Shown here: piece after piece, positions 54,726 through 63,671 of the stretch
Layout of the letters: every line of letters starts with the position of its first letter
Position numbering within the stretch: the first letter of the stretch is position 1
Assembly (NCBI RefSeq): GCF_022808175.1
Contig: NZ_JALGBX010000024.1
Coordinates: 1 to 64,000, forward strand
DNA: 64,000 bases
Reading direction: 5' to 3'
Source: Streptomyces sp. AP-93
GTDB taxonomy: Bacteria; Actinomycetota; Actinomycetes; Streptomycetales; Streptomycetaceae
Translations under genes and position numbers: made by a program
Notes under the pieces: model-generated
The model's input: only the letters and a program-made list of their open reading frames with translations
Told to the model about the DNA's origin: nothing
Databases searched by the model: none

Positions 54726-55925
54726 GTGCAGCGCCTCTACGATTTCCTCCGCAGACACCCGACGGGCGTCGACAGCTTCTGGGCTGTCCTCTTCTTCGGG
54801 TTCTCGATGGCCGTCGTCGCCTCGATGCACCAGACCACCGCCTCCGCGCTGCTCGCCACCCCCTGTGTGGTGGCGCTGAGCAGCGCCGTCGCGCTGCGCC
54901 GCAAGTGGACCGTCCCGGTCTTCTGGCTCACCGTCGCCACCGGCCTCTACCAGCTGGCCATCGGCGCGGAGGCGAACTTCTACGACTTCGCGATGCTCGT
55001 CGTCCTCTTCACGGTCGCCGCCTCCGACGTGCCGCGCTGGGTCTCGCGCACCGCCCTCGGCTGGGGGCTGCTCGCGTCCCCCCTCTACTTCCTGCGCATC
55101 GGCGTGGACAAGGGCGCCACGACCTTCGAGAGCGTCCTCTTCGTCATGTTCCTGATGGTCCCCTTCGCCCTCGCCTGGGTGATGGGCGACTCCCTGCGCA
55201 CCCGCCGGGCCTATTACGCCCAGCTCGTCGAGCGCAACCAGCGCCTGGAGCAGGAGCGCGCGGCGCAGGCCAAGGTGGCCGTCGCCGCCGAGCGGGCCCG
55301 GATCGCCCGCGAGCTGCACGACGTCGTCGCGCACAACGTCTCGGTGATGGTGGTCCAGGCCGACGGCGCCGCCTACGTGATGGACGCGGCCCCCGAGCAG
55401 GCCAAGGAGGCCCTGCAGACGATCTCCGGCACCGGCCGCCTGGCCCTGGCCGAGATGCGCCGGCTGCTGGGCGTGCTGCGCACCGGCGAGCCGCAGGAGT
55501 CCGAGGACTACGTGCCGCAGCCCGACGTGGAGCAGATCGAAGTGCTCGTCGAGCAGGTACGGGCGGCCGGGCTCGCGGTGGACTTCGAGGTCGAGGGCGC
55601 CCCGCGCAAGCTGCCCAGCGGCCTGGAGCTGACGGCGTACCGGATCGTCCAGGAGGCGCTGACGAACACGCGCAAGCACGGCGGCCCCGACGCGAAGGCC
55701 AGCGTGCGGCTCGTCTACTTCGACGACGGGCTCGGCCTGCTCGTCGAGGACGACGGCCGGGGCGCGGCCCGCGAGCTGTACACGGACGGCGGCGCGGACG
55801 GCGCCGGACACGGGCTGATCGGCATGCGCGAACGCATCGGTATGGTCGGAGGGACCCTCGACGCGGGCCCCCGGCCCGGTGGCGGCTTCCGGATCAGCGC
55901 CCTGCTCCCCCTGAAGAAAAGGTGA
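54726..55925 (+). CDS. NarL-family sensor histidine kinase
   Basis: 399 residues: four or five membrane helices in 1-160 (PTGVDSFWAVLFFGFSMAV, ATPCVVALSSAVAL, FVMFLMVPFALAWVMG), HisKA_3 with ARIARELHDVVAHNVSVMVV near 200, and an HATPase with EALTNTRKHG and the G-box GHGLIGMRERIGMVGG. The signal is not predictable. GTG 54726 starts it and a response regulator follows 2 bases after its stop. Confidence 0.9.
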   Translation: MQRLYDFLRRHPTGVDSFWAVLFFGFSMAVVASMHQTTASALLATPCVVALSSAVALRRKWTVPVFWLTVATGLYQLAIGAEANFYDFAMLVVLFTVAASDVPRWVSRTALGWGLLASPLYFLRIGVDKGATTFESVLFVMFLMVPFALAWVMGDSLRTRRAYYAQLVERNQRLEQERAAQAKVAVAAERARIARELHDVVAHNVSVMVVQADGAAYVMDAAPEQAKEALQTISGTGRLALAEMRRLLGVLRTGEPQESEDYVPQPDVEQIEVLVEQVRAAGLAVDFEVEGAPRKLPSGLELTAYRIVQEALTNTRKHGGPDAKASVRLVYFDDGLGLLVEDDGRGAARELYTDGGADGAGHGLIGMRERIGMVGGTLDAGPRPGGGFRISALLPLKKR

Positions 55926-55927
55926 CC

Positions 55928-56623
55928 ATGTCCTTCCCCACCGGCCCCTCCATCCGCGTGATGCTGGTCGACGACCAAGTACTGCTGCGCACCGGTTTCC
56001 GGATGGTGCTCGCCGCACAGCCCGACATGGAGGTCGTCGCCGAGGCCGGCGACGGCCTGGAGGCGCTGGAGGTGCTGCGCGCCACCAAGGTGGACGTGGT
56101 GCTGATGGACGTCCGCATGCCCCGCCTCGACGGGGTCGAGGCGACGCGCCGCATCTGCGAGCCCGAGGAACACCCCAAGGTCATCATCCTGACCACCTTC
56201 GACCTCGACGAGTACGCCTTCTCCGGCCTGAAGGCGGGCGCGAGCGGGTTCATGCTCAAGGACGTCCCGCCGGGCGAGCTGCTGGCCGCGATCCGCTCGG
56301 TGCACAGCGGGGACGCGGTCGTCGCCCCGTCCACGACGCGCCGGCTGCTGGACCGGTTCGCGCCGATGCTGCCGTCGACCTCGGCGGAGCCGCGGAACAA
56401 GGACGTCGAGCGGCTGACGGAGCGCGAGCGCGAGGTCATGCTGCTGGTCGCCCAGGGCCTGTCGAACGGCGAGATCGCCGCCCGCCTGGTCCTGTCGGAG
56501 GCCACGGTCAAGACCCACGTGGGCCGCATCCTGACCAAGCTGGACCTGCGCGACCGGGTGCAGGTCGTGGTCCTGGCGTACGAGACCGGGCTGGTCCGCG
56601 CGGGCGGCGGCGGGACTCTGTAG
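55928..56623 (+). CDS. NarL/LuxR-family response regulator
   Basis: 231 residues: receiver with MLVDDQVLLRTGFRMVL, phosphorylated Asp in VVLMDVRMPRLDG near 61, and Lys in MLKDVPPGE. A LuxR helix-turn-helix follows near 165-215 (LTEREREVMLLVAQGLSNGE, SEATVKTHVGRILTKLDLRD). It partners the preceding kinase. The next gene begins 3 bases later, so it may belong to the same transcript. Confidence 0.92.
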   Translation: MSFPTGPSIRVMLVDDQVLLRTGFRMVLAAQPDMEVVAEAGDGLEALEVLRATKVDVVLMDVRMPRLDGVEATRRICEPEEHPKVIILTTFDLDEYAFSGLKAGASGFMLKDVPPGELLAAIRSVHSGDAVVAPSTTRRLLDRFAPMLPSTSAEPRNKDVERLTEREREVMLLVAQGLSNGEIAARLVLSEATVKTHVGRILTKLDLRDRVQVVVLAYETGLVRAGGGGTL

Positions 56624-56626
56624 ACC

Positions 56627-57766
56627 GTGCGCACCTCTAAGCCGTCCTTCGCACGGGACGGCTCCATACCCGGGGGCCGCCGCCGCCGACGGTGGCCCCT
56701 CGTCACCGTGCTGGGGGCGGCCGTCCTGGCCCTGGCGATCCTGTACGCGGCCGGCTGCCGGTCCACCGGACACGACCCGGGAACCGGGCTGGACACGGGC
56801 TCGGATCCGGACCTGGGGACCACCGAGACACGGGCCTACTCGGTGTGGCACTGGAACGTGGCGGGGAGCGCCATCCATCACGGCCGGACCGACACCGGCC
56901 TGATCGAGAACGCCGCCCGGTCCATCACGGCGGAACGGCCCGACTTCGTCTCCTTCAACGAGATCTGCCAGGGCCAGTACGAGGCGCTCGTCAAGCGGCT
57001 CGCCAAGGCCGAGGGGTGGACGGTGCCGTACGCCCACGCCCGGTTCACCCTGACCCGGGCCCCCGGCACCGGCATCTGCGAGGGCGGCGGCTTCGGGAAC
57101 GCGCTGCTCAGCAGCCACGAGCTCGGGCCGTCCAAGGACTACCTCCTGCCCAAGGACTACACGCCGGCCGAGAAGACCCGGCTGACGGCCGCGGGCCGGG
57201 GCGTCGAGGACCGCAAAATGCTCTGCGCCCCGCTACGGGACCAGCCGCGGATGAAGTTCTGCACGGTCCACATCACCGGATCGAACCGTCCCATGCCCAG
57301 CGGGGGCGGCGGCTCGGCGAAGAAGAAGATCAACGGGCTGCAGCTGGCCGAAGTGGGCCGGGTGCTCGACTCCTTCGCCAGGAACAGGCAGGTGTACCTC
57401 GTCGCGGGCGACTTCAACGCCCAGCCCGACCTCGACCAGTACACCCGGCTGAAGCCCCTGATGAGGAAGCACACCGAGCTCGACGACGCGAACCCCGCCC
57501 ACTGTCCGGGCTACGGCACGTGGACGGCGCTGCCCCCGCGCGAGGTCAACGGGCCCCCCGCGTGCGGTCCGCACCCGAAGATCGACCTGATCCTCGCCCG
57601 CGGCAACCTGCCCGATGGCACCTACTCGGCGCGGGCGCAGAACATCCCGGGCGACTGCGAGGCCGTCGGGCGGGACGACCGGATCGCCCGGCCGGTGACC
57701 CGGGTCAACTGCTCCGACCACCGCGTCCTGACGGGCCGCGCCACGCTCCGGGTCCCCACGGGCTGA
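56627..57766 (+). CDS. Secreted endonuclease/exonuclease/phosphatase family protein
   Basis: 379 residues. An N-terminal basic stretch and membrane segment end in LYAAGC, a weak lipobox, so it may be a lipoprotein. The catalytic EEP fold shows HWNVAG, DFVSFNEICQGQ (Glu ligand), VHITGSNRP, LVAGDFNAQPDLD, KIDLILARG and NCSDHRVLTG (catalytic Asp-His). The fold cuts nucleic acids, phospholipids or phosphates; the substrate is unknown. GTG 56627 lies 3 bases after the response regulator. Confidence 0.85.
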   Translation: MRTSKPSFARDGSIPGGRRRRRWPLVTVLGAAVLALAILYAAGCRSTGHDPGTGLDTGSDPDLGTTETRAYSVWHWNVAGSAIHHGRTDTGLIENAARSITAERPDFVSFNEICQGQYEALVKRLAKAEGWTVPYAHARFTLTRAPGTGICEGGGFGNALLSSHELGPSKDYLLPKDYTPAEKTRLTAAGRGVEDRKMLCAPLRDQPRMKFCTVHITGSNRPMPSGGGGSAKKKINGLQLAEVGRVLDSFARNRQVYLVAGDFNAQPDLDQYTRLKPLMRKHTELDDANPAHCPGYGTWTALPPREVNGPPACGPHPKIDLILARGNLPDGTYSARAQNIPGDCEAVGRDDRIARPVTRVNCSDHRVLTGRATLRVPTG

Positions 57767-57790
57767 GCCCCGGGAGCCGCCGGCCCGGAT

Positions 57791-57820
57791 CAGACCGGAT
57801 CAGACCGGATCAGACCGGAC
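57791..57820. repeat. Three 10-bp tandem repeats
   Basis: CAGACCGGAT repeated three times between two convergent genes, close to the end of the PH-domain gene; the last unit ends in GGAC. Confidence 0.8.
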
Positions 57821-57830
57821 CGGCCCGGTC

Positions 57831-59201
57831 TCAGGTCATCCAGCGGTCCGGGCGGGCCGCGGCCCGGGAGGTGCGGGAGCGGGCCGCCTGGGCGTGGAGC
57901 AGTTCGGCGGCCTGGGCCGCGCCGCGCAGGTGGGCCGTGACCGTACCGTTCGCGCCGGTGTCGACGTGGACGTCGGCCAGGCCGCGGGCGCGCTGCCAGG
58001 GGCCCTGGGAGCGGCGCACGCTCTGCACCTTGGCGTGCGGGACGATCTCCGTTCGCCGGCACAGCCGGCCGTGGCGGGCGGCGAACACGTCCGCGGAGAC
58101 GGCCAGGCCGTACCCCTTCCACCACACCGGGACCACCCAGCGCGACCCGCTCCGGGGCGAGGGCTCGAAGACGAGGCCCCCGAGGTCGACGCCGGGCAGC
58201 ACCCGCTCGACGACGGCGTGGGCGTCGGCCAGGGTGGCCACCGGGACCAGGACGTCGTTCTTCGAGCCGGCCACCTCCAGCTCCACCCGGACCCAGCCGC
58301 GCCGGCGCCACAGCAGCGGCTCGACGATCCGTACGGTCTGCACGCGCCCCGGCGGCACCGTCTCGTGGGCGCGGTCGAGCATCCCGTGGTCGAGCCGGAG
58401 CCCGTCCGGGGACTCGGCGACCCGCCAGTCGTACTCGGCGAGGAACCGGCCGGCGCTCGCCGCCCACATCGCGCCCAGGACCGGGAGCAGGGCGACGATG
58501 GCCACCCACGGGCTGGAGCTGAACCACCACACCAGCAGGGGCCCGACGATCCCGCCGGCGAGGATCGCCCAGGTGGTCAGGGTGAGCAGCAGGGACACCG
58601 CCAGATCGCGCGGCCCCACCCGGAGCAGCTCCCGCTCGGGAGCCTCGCCCAGGAGCGGTGCCTCGGCCGGGGTGAAACCGGCCGCGCGGGCCAGCAGCTC
58701 GGCGCGGAGCGAGACGGCGTCCTTCTCCGAGAGGAAGGCCAGCTCGTCCTTGGCCTCGGTGCCGATGACGTCGAGCCGCAGCTTGGCGACGCCCGCGATG
58801 CGGCCCAGCAGGGGGCGGGTGACGTCGACCGCCTGGATCCGGTCGAGGCGGATGTGCGCGGTGCGGCGGAAGAGGAGCCCGCTGCGGATGCGCAGTTCGG
58901 TGTCGGTGACGGCGTAGTGCGTGAACCACCAGCTGAGGAACCCGTACAGGCCGAAGACCAGGACCAGCGCGGCCAGCGCGAGGACCCGCAGCACGGTGGA
59001 GACGGCCGACACCCACTCGGCGACGTTCTCGCCCTGCTGGGCGACGATGCCGATGGTCGCGGCGATCGGCACCCAGGCACGGCGCAGCGGAGTGAGGAAA
59101 TGCAGCCGCCGCTCCTGACCGGCCGCGGCCGCCGTACCCGTGCCCGTACCCGCACCCGTACCCGCCCCTGCACCCGCACCCGCACCCGCCGACGGAGTCA
59201 C
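57831..59201 (-). CDS. PH-domain (YdbT-type) membrane protein
   Basis: 456 residues. After an Ala/Gly-Thr repeat leader (AGAGAGAGTGAGTGTGT) come helices (~48-66 and 75-95), a PH domain (FTHYAVTDTELRIRSGLLFR, TAHIRLDRIQAVDVTRPLLG), two more helices (~205-235 and ~243-260), and two further PH units (DWRVAESPDGLRLDHGMLD and VSADVFAARHGRLCRRTEIV). This three-PH layout is that of the YdbT family. The GTG at 59201 overlaps the YdbS-like gene by 4 bp. In Bacillus YdbS/YdbT relate to membrane stress and antimicrobial peptide resistance. Confidence 0.88.
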   Translation of the reverse strand: MTPSAGAGAGAGAGTGAGTGTGTAAAAGQERRLHFLTPLRRAWVPIAATIGIVAQQGENVAEWVSAVSTVLRVLALAALVLVFGLYGFLSWWFTHYAVTDTELRIRSGLLFRRTAHIRLDRIQAVDVTRPLLGRIAGVAKLRLDVIGTEAKDELAFLSEKDAVSLRAELLARAAGFTPAEAPLLGEAPERELLRVGPRDLAVSLLLTLTTWAILAGGIVGPLLVWWFSSSPWVAIVALLPVLGAMWAASAGRFLAEYDWRVAESPDGLRLDHGMLDRAHETVPPGRVQTVRIVEPLLWRRRGWVRVELEVAGSKNDVLVPVATLADAHAVVERVLPGVDLGGLVFEPSPRSGSRWVVPVWWKGYGLAVSADVFAARHGRLCRRTEIVPHAKVQSVRRSQGPWQRARGLADVHVDTGANGTVTAHLRGAAQAAELLHAQAARSRTSRAAARPDRWMT

Positions 59202-59689
59202 AGCCCCGCCGACCTTGCCTCGCCGAGCTCCGTCAGCCGGTCGCGCAGCCGTTCCGCCTCCTCGGGCGCGAGTCCGGGGATCGTGGCGTCGGTCGCCGCC
59301 GCGGCCGTGTGGAGCTGCACGGTGGCCAGCCCGAAGCGGCGCTCCAGGGGCCCCGAGGTCACCTCCACCAGCTGCATCCGCCCGTACGGCACCACGGTCT
59401 GCTCCCGCCACATCACGCCCCGGCTGATCAGCAGGTCGTCCGCGCGCTCCGCGTACCGCCAGGACCGCCAGTTCCGTCCGAGCATCACCCAGCCCCAGGC
59501 CAGCACCACCAGCCAGAACCCGCCGACCGCCGCCCACCCCGGGCCGACCGCCATCCCCAGGACGACGGCCGTCACCACCGTGAAGAGGGACATCCACAGC
59601 GCCAGCAAGAGCCTGCGCAGAGTCAGCAGCTCTCCCTGCAGCCCCACCCACTCGGGCAGACCCGTCCCACCCTCTGTCCCCGTGTCCAT
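59198..59689 (-). CDS. PH-domain (YdbS-type) membrane protein
   Basis: 163 residues: two membrane helices (~27-48 and 52-72, LLLALWMSLFTVVTAVVLGM, AAVGGFWLVVLAWGWVML) and a PH domain (ERADDLLISRGVMWREQTVV, PYGRMQLVEVTSGPLERRFG). It is cotranslated with the YdbT-type gene by a 4-bp overlap, and the pair probably forms one membrane complex. ATG 59689 is the start. Confidence 0.88.
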   Translation of the reverse strand: MDTGTEGGTGLPEWVGLQGELLTLRRLLLALWMSLFTVVTAVVLGMAVGPGWAAVGGFWLVVLAWGWVMLGRNWRSWRYAERADDLLISRGVMWREQTVVPYGRMQLVEVTSGPLERRFGLATVQLHTAAAATDATIPGLAPEEAERLRDRLTELGEARSAGL

Positions 59690-59812
59690 CCCCCCACCCT
59701 AGGGCGGTGGCCCGTTCTGCGGGCGGGGCTCGCACCACCCGTCGGCCGCCGCGCCCGATCCGCGATCCGGACCGAGCTACGAGCCACCCCCGCCGGCTGA
59801 GACAATGCCGCC

Positions 59813-60955
59813 ATGACGGAGACCACGGTCGGCATCGGCGGCGCGGCGGAGAGCACCGACATGGTGCTCAACATCGGCCCCCAGCACCCTTCCACGCACG
59901 GCGTGCTGCGCCTGCGCCTCGTCCTGGACGGCGAGCGCATCGTCAGCGCCGAGCCGGTGGTCGGCTACATGCACCGGGGAGCCGAGAAGCTCTTCGAGGC
60001 CCGCGACTACCGCCAGATCGTGATGCTCGCGAACCGCCACGACTGGCTGTCCGCGTTCTCCAACGAGCTGGGCGTGGTCATGGCCGTCGAGCGGATGCTC
60101 GGCATGGAGGTGCCCGAGCGGGCCGTGTGGATGCGGACCCTGCTCGCCGAGCTGAACCGGGTCCTGAACCACCTGATGTTCCTCGGCTCGTACCCCCTGG
60201 AGCTGGGCGGCATCACCCCGATCTTCCACGCGTTCCGCGAGCGCGAGGAGCTCCAGGCCGTCATGGAGGAGATCTCCGGCGGCCGCATGCACTACATGTT
60301 CAACCGGGTCGGCGGCCTCAAGGAGGACCTCCCGGCCGGCTGGCTGGGCCGGGCCCGCGCCGCCATCGCCGACGTCAACACGCGCATGCACGTCTACGAC
60401 GACCTGGTGCGCGGCAACGAGATCTTCCGCGCCCGCACCCGCGGCGTCGGCGTCCTGTCCGCCGAGGCCGTGCACGCGTACGGGGTCTCCGGCCCGATCG
60501 CCCGCGCCTCCGGCGTCGACTTCGACCTGCGCCGCGACGAGCCGTACCTCGCCTACGGCGAGCTCCAGGACGTCCTGAAGGTCGTCACCCGCACCGAGGG
60601 CGACTGCCTGGCCCGCTTCGAGGTGCTGCTGGAGCAGACCCACAACGCGCTGGACATCGCGGTCGCCTGCCTGGACCGGATGGCGGAGCTGGCACCCGGC
60701 CCGATCAACCAGCGGCTGCCGAAGGTACTGAAGGCGCCCGAGGGCGAGACGTACGCGTGGACCGAGAACCCCCTCGGCATCAACGGCTACTACCTGGTCT
60801 CCAAGGGCGAGAAGACCCCGTACCGGCTCAAGCTGCGCTCGGCGTCGTACAACAACATCCAGGCGCTGGCGGTCCTGCTCCCCGGGCAGCTCGTCGCGGA
60901 CATGGTCGCGATCCTCGGCTCGCTGTTCTTCGTCGTCGGCGACATCGACAAGTGA
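59813..60955 (+). CDS. nuoD: NADH-quinone oxidoreductase subunit D (orphan NuoD)
   Basis: 380 residues: NIGPQHPSTHGVLRLRLVLDGE near the N-terminus, GYMHRGAEKLFEARDYRQ, LFLGSYPLELGGITP region and the C-terminal FFVVGDIDK. They match the 49-kDa (NuoD) subunit that forms the quinone site of complex I. No other nuo gene lies in the window; S. coelicolor also has an isolated second nuoD as I recall it. It may substitute for or compete with the main NuoD. ATG 59813 follows the YdbS gene with a short divergent gap. Confidence 0.93.
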   Translation: MTETTVGIGGAAESTDMVLNIGPQHPSTHGVLRLRLVLDGERIVSAEPVVGYMHRGAEKLFEARDYRQIVMLANRHDWLSAFSNELGVVMAVERMLGMEVPERAVWMRTLLAELNRVLNHLMFLGSYPLELGGITPIFHAFREREELQAVMEEISGGRMHYMFNRVGGLKEDLPAGWLGRARAAIADVNTRMHVYDDLVRGNEIFRARTRGVGVLSAEAVHAYGVSGPIARASGVDFDLRRDEPYLAYGELQDVLKVVTRTEGDCLARFEVLLEQTHNALDIAVACLDRMAELAPGPINQRLPKVLKAPEGETYAWTENPLGINGYYLVSKGEKTPYRLKLRSASYNNIQALAVLLPGQLVADMVAILGSLFFVVGDIDK

Positions 60956-60981
60956 CCGGACGCACGGCCTAGGGTGATCGC

Positions 60982-61878
60982 ATGACCCCCGGCACCTCAG
61001 CAGGCTCTGCGTCCCCCGGCATATACGCCGCCTACCTGCGGCGACTCGGCATCGAGGAGCCCGGTGCGCCGTCCGTGGAGGGGCTGTTCGCCCTCCAGCG
61101 GGCGCACCTGGAGCGCGTCCCGTACGAGAACGTCGACATCCAGCTCGGCCGCGCCCCCGGCATCGACCCCGAGCTGTCGGCACGCCGCTTCGCCGCCGGG
61201 CGCGGCGGCTACTGCTTCCACCTCAACGGGGCCTTCGCGGCGCTCCTCGACCACCTCGGCTACGAGGTCACCCGCCATGTCGGCGGCGTGTACAAGGAGT
61301 CCCAGTCCGAAGCCGCCGCCCAGGGCGTGAGCGGCGACCACCTGGCGCTCACCGTCCGCGTGCCCGGGACCGCCGCAACCGATGACTTCTTCGTGGATGC
61401 CGGGCTCGGCGACGGCCCGTACGAGCCGCTGCCGCTGCGCGAAGGCTCGTACCGGCAGGGGGCCTTCACCTACTCCCTTGAGCGGCTGCCCGGAACGGGC
61501 TGGCTCTACCGCCACCCGGGCAGCTCCACCCCGCTCGTGAACTTCCGCACCGAGCCCGCCGGGGCGGCGGGAGCGGCCGGCTTCGAGGCCGAGCACGTCC
61601 GGCTGTCGACCTCCGGGGAATCCGGTTTCGTACGCACCTTCGCGGCCCTGCGGCGCGACGCGGACGGCATCGACGCCCTGCGGGGGCGGGTGCTGAGCCG
61701 GACCGACCCGGTACGGGGGAACACGGAGCGCGTACTGGACGGCCCGCAGGAGTTCTACGCCGCCCTGGAGGGCGTCTTCGGCCGCGCGCTCGACGACCTG
61801 ACCCCGACCGACCGCACGGCCCTGTGGACCCGGGTGGACCGGGCCCACCAGAGCTGGGCCGCCAGCCGGGGCCACTGA
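60982..61878 (+). CDS. Arylamine N-acetyltransferase
   Basis: Transfers acetyl from CoA to aryl amines or hydrazines. 298 residues with the NAT catalytic triad: Cys in GRGGYCFHLNGAFAALL near 76, His in GDHLALTVRV near 115, and Asp in FVDAGLGDG near 133. The early LERVPYENVDIQLGR is also typical. Length slightly above the usual ~275. It lies 26 bases after nuoD and may be co-transcribed with it. Substrates are unknown; in Streptomyces some NATs make antibiotics, and this one is not inside a biosynthetic cluster. Confidence 0.93.
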   Translation: MTPGTSAGSASPGIYAAYLRRLGIEEPGAPSVEGLFALQRAHLERVPYENVDIQLGRAPGIDPELSARRFAAGRGGYCFHLNGAFAALLDHLGYEVTRHVGGVYKESQSEAAAQGVSGDHLALTVRVPGTAATDDFFVDAGLGDGPYEPLPLREGSYRQGAFTYSLERLPGTGWLYRHPGSSTPLVNFRTEPAGAAGAAGFEAEHVRLSTSGESGFVRTFAALRRDADGIDALRGRVLSRTDPVRGNTERVLDGPQEFYAALEGVFGRALDDLTPTDRTALWTRVDRAHQSWAASRGH

Positions 61879-61930
61879 CCCGGGAGCGGCCGGGCGGGCC
61901 GATGTCCGCGGGGCAGGGCAGACTTGGGGG

Positions 61931-62149
61931 ATGCCGTCCCTTTCACCCCGCCGGGCCTGCCCCACCTGCGGCCGCGACTGCGCCGTCACCGCCGGGCGGA
62001 TCGCCCGCCACGACCCGCCCGCCGGGCGGGTCCGCGGGGACCTCGTCTCCTGCCCCGGCTCCCGCGCCCGCGTGACCCTCGGCGCCGCCGCCCCCACGCT
62101 GGACGGCTTCACCCTGTCCCCGCTGCCGGGCCAACTACCGCTGTTCTAG
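61931..62149 (+). CDS. Small Cys-containing protein of unknown function
   Basis: 72 residues with an N-terminal CPTCGRDCAVTAGRIARHDP knuckle-like pattern and a later Cys (VSCPGSR), suggestive of a zinc site. The C-terminus is short and hydrophobic (PLPGQLPLF). ATG 61931 lies 52 bases after the NAT gene with a GGGGG site. Similar proteins are common and uncharacterised in Streptomyces. Confidence 0.65.
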   Translation: MPSLSPRRACPTCGRDCAVTAGRIARHDPPAGRVRGDLVSCPGSRARVTLGAAAPTLDGFTLSPLPGQLPLF

Positions 62150-62291
62150 AGCTGTTGCCCCGGTCCGGACGGGACGGTGTGCCGCGCTTGTGCACAGGCT
62201 GTGGAAAGCCGAAGCCGGAGCCGGACGCCGGCCACGTCACGCCGACGGTCCGCCCGGCAGCCCGGGCGGTCCGCCGGTTCGGTTCGGTGCG

Positions 62292-63422
62292 CTAGGAAAT
62301 CGCGGTGCGCAGCTGCACCACGTCGATCGGCTCGGTCTCGTCGTGAGCGGTGAGGTCGATGACCTGGCCCACGGCGCGGTCCGCAGTCGCCTTGACGGTG
62401 CCGACGAGGGCCGCCGGCTCCGCCCCGCCCCGGGCGGACTCCGCCTTGTGGAGCGCGAGGGCCTCCTCGCCGACGACATCGGCGAGGTCCTCGTTCTGGA
62501 CGGACTCGATGACCGTGCGGGCCTGCGCCGCGGTCTTCGTACCGAAGAAGTCGAAGCCGCCCTCGACGCGGGAGGCCGGCCGGCGCTGGGCGGCGTACGG
62601 GGCCACCGCGGCCGCGCGCCTGCGCGCGGGGACGGCGGCCACCGGGCCCACGGGCACCGGGCCGGTGGGCGCGGGACCGGTGAGCGCGGGGCGGGCGTGC
62701 GACTCCAGCTCGGCGGGCTTCGCCGGGGCGGCCGGGGCGGCCGGGGCAGCGGAGCCCAGCGGAAGGGCAGGGGCGGCCGGGAGGCCGGGCGGGCCGCTCC
62801 GGGCCTCCGGGGCGGGCTCGGCGGCCTTCGCCGCCGTGTCGGCCAGGGCCGCGAGCGCGGCGTGGGCGCGGGCGAAGCCCACCGAGGTGGCGGCGCCGGC
62901 GCTGGTGCGCTCCTCGGAGACCGCGGGAAGTTCCTTCGGACCCGCGGCGGCGGATGCGGCCGGGGCCGCGGCCTCGATGGCCAGCAGCCTGCGTCCCTCC
63001 AGGGCACTCGCCCGCTCGGTCTCGGCGGTGGCGTACCGGCGCAGCAGCGACGCGTGCTCCCCGCGCAGGCCCGCGAGTTCGACCCGCTTGGCGCGCAGTT
63101 TGGCGTCGAGCTTGCCGCGCAGCACCCGGGCCTCTTCGAGGTCGGACTCGAGCTCGGCTATCCGTTCGTCCGTGCGCCACTCGTCCTTGACCCGCTCGCG
63201 CCCGAGCTCGTTGACCCGGCGGCCGGCCGACAGGTCCCACGAGCGCATGACGACGGCGCCGACCAGGCCGGCGGCCGCGGTGAGGGCCACGAGCAGGCGC
63301 AGCGCCATCGGTTCCGCGAGCAGCCAGGCGGCGCCGGCGCCGGCTACGGACACACCGGCGACGGCCGACGGCGTGAGCAGCCGGTGAAGGGGTTCGGGAT
63401 TGCGGTGGCGTCCACGGGGCAT
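62292..63422 (-). CDS. Membrane-anchored coiled-coil protein of unknown function
   Basis: 376 residues. Two hydrophobic segments near the N-terminus (~17-36 and ~41-58, AVAGVSVAGAGAAWLLAEPM, LRLLVALTAAAGLVGAVVM) are followed by a charged coiled coil (~80-155, AELESDLEEARVLRGKLDAK). A long Ala/Pro-rich linker and a conserved C-terminal segment (~285-376, GGFDFFGTKTAAQARTVIES, DETEPIDVVQLRTAIS) end it. I do not recognise the family; an envelope or division role is plausible from the layout only. Confidence 0.75.
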   Translation of the reverse strand: MPRGRHRNPEPLHRLLTPSAVAGVSVAGAGAAWLLAEPMALRLLVALTAAAGLVGAVVMRSWDLSAGRRVNELGRERVKDEWRTDERIAELESDLEEARVLRGKLDAKLRAKRVELAGLRGEHASLLRRYATAETERASALEGRRLLAIEAAAPAASAAAGPKELPAVSEERTSAGAATSVGFARAHAALAALADTAAKAAEPAPEARSGPPGLPAAPALPLGSAAPAAPAAPAKPAELESHARPALTGPAPTGPVPVGPVAAVPARRRAAAVAPYAAQRRPASRVEGGFDFFGTKTAAQARTVIESVQNEDLADVVGEEALALHKAESARGGAEPAALVGTVKATADRAVGQVIDLTAHDETEPIDVVQLRTAIS

Positions 63423-63671
63423 GGCCTGAAATTTACAGGGCGTGGACAGGATGTGGGGTAGCCGCCCGGAAATCTGTTCCCGAGCAGTTACCGCCCTTGA
63501 CGCACGAAAGGCGCAACTCCTACTTCTTCAGCGGACTCTGCGTGGACCCCGGGCCTTTATGCCTGGGAGGAATCGATCCCTGACCCGGAGGCGCGGAGGG
63601 CCGGAGTGCTCTGAGTGACCGTTCTGGCCTCAGCTTGATCCGCTTTGGCCGGTCCTTCTAGCGTGTTCTGC

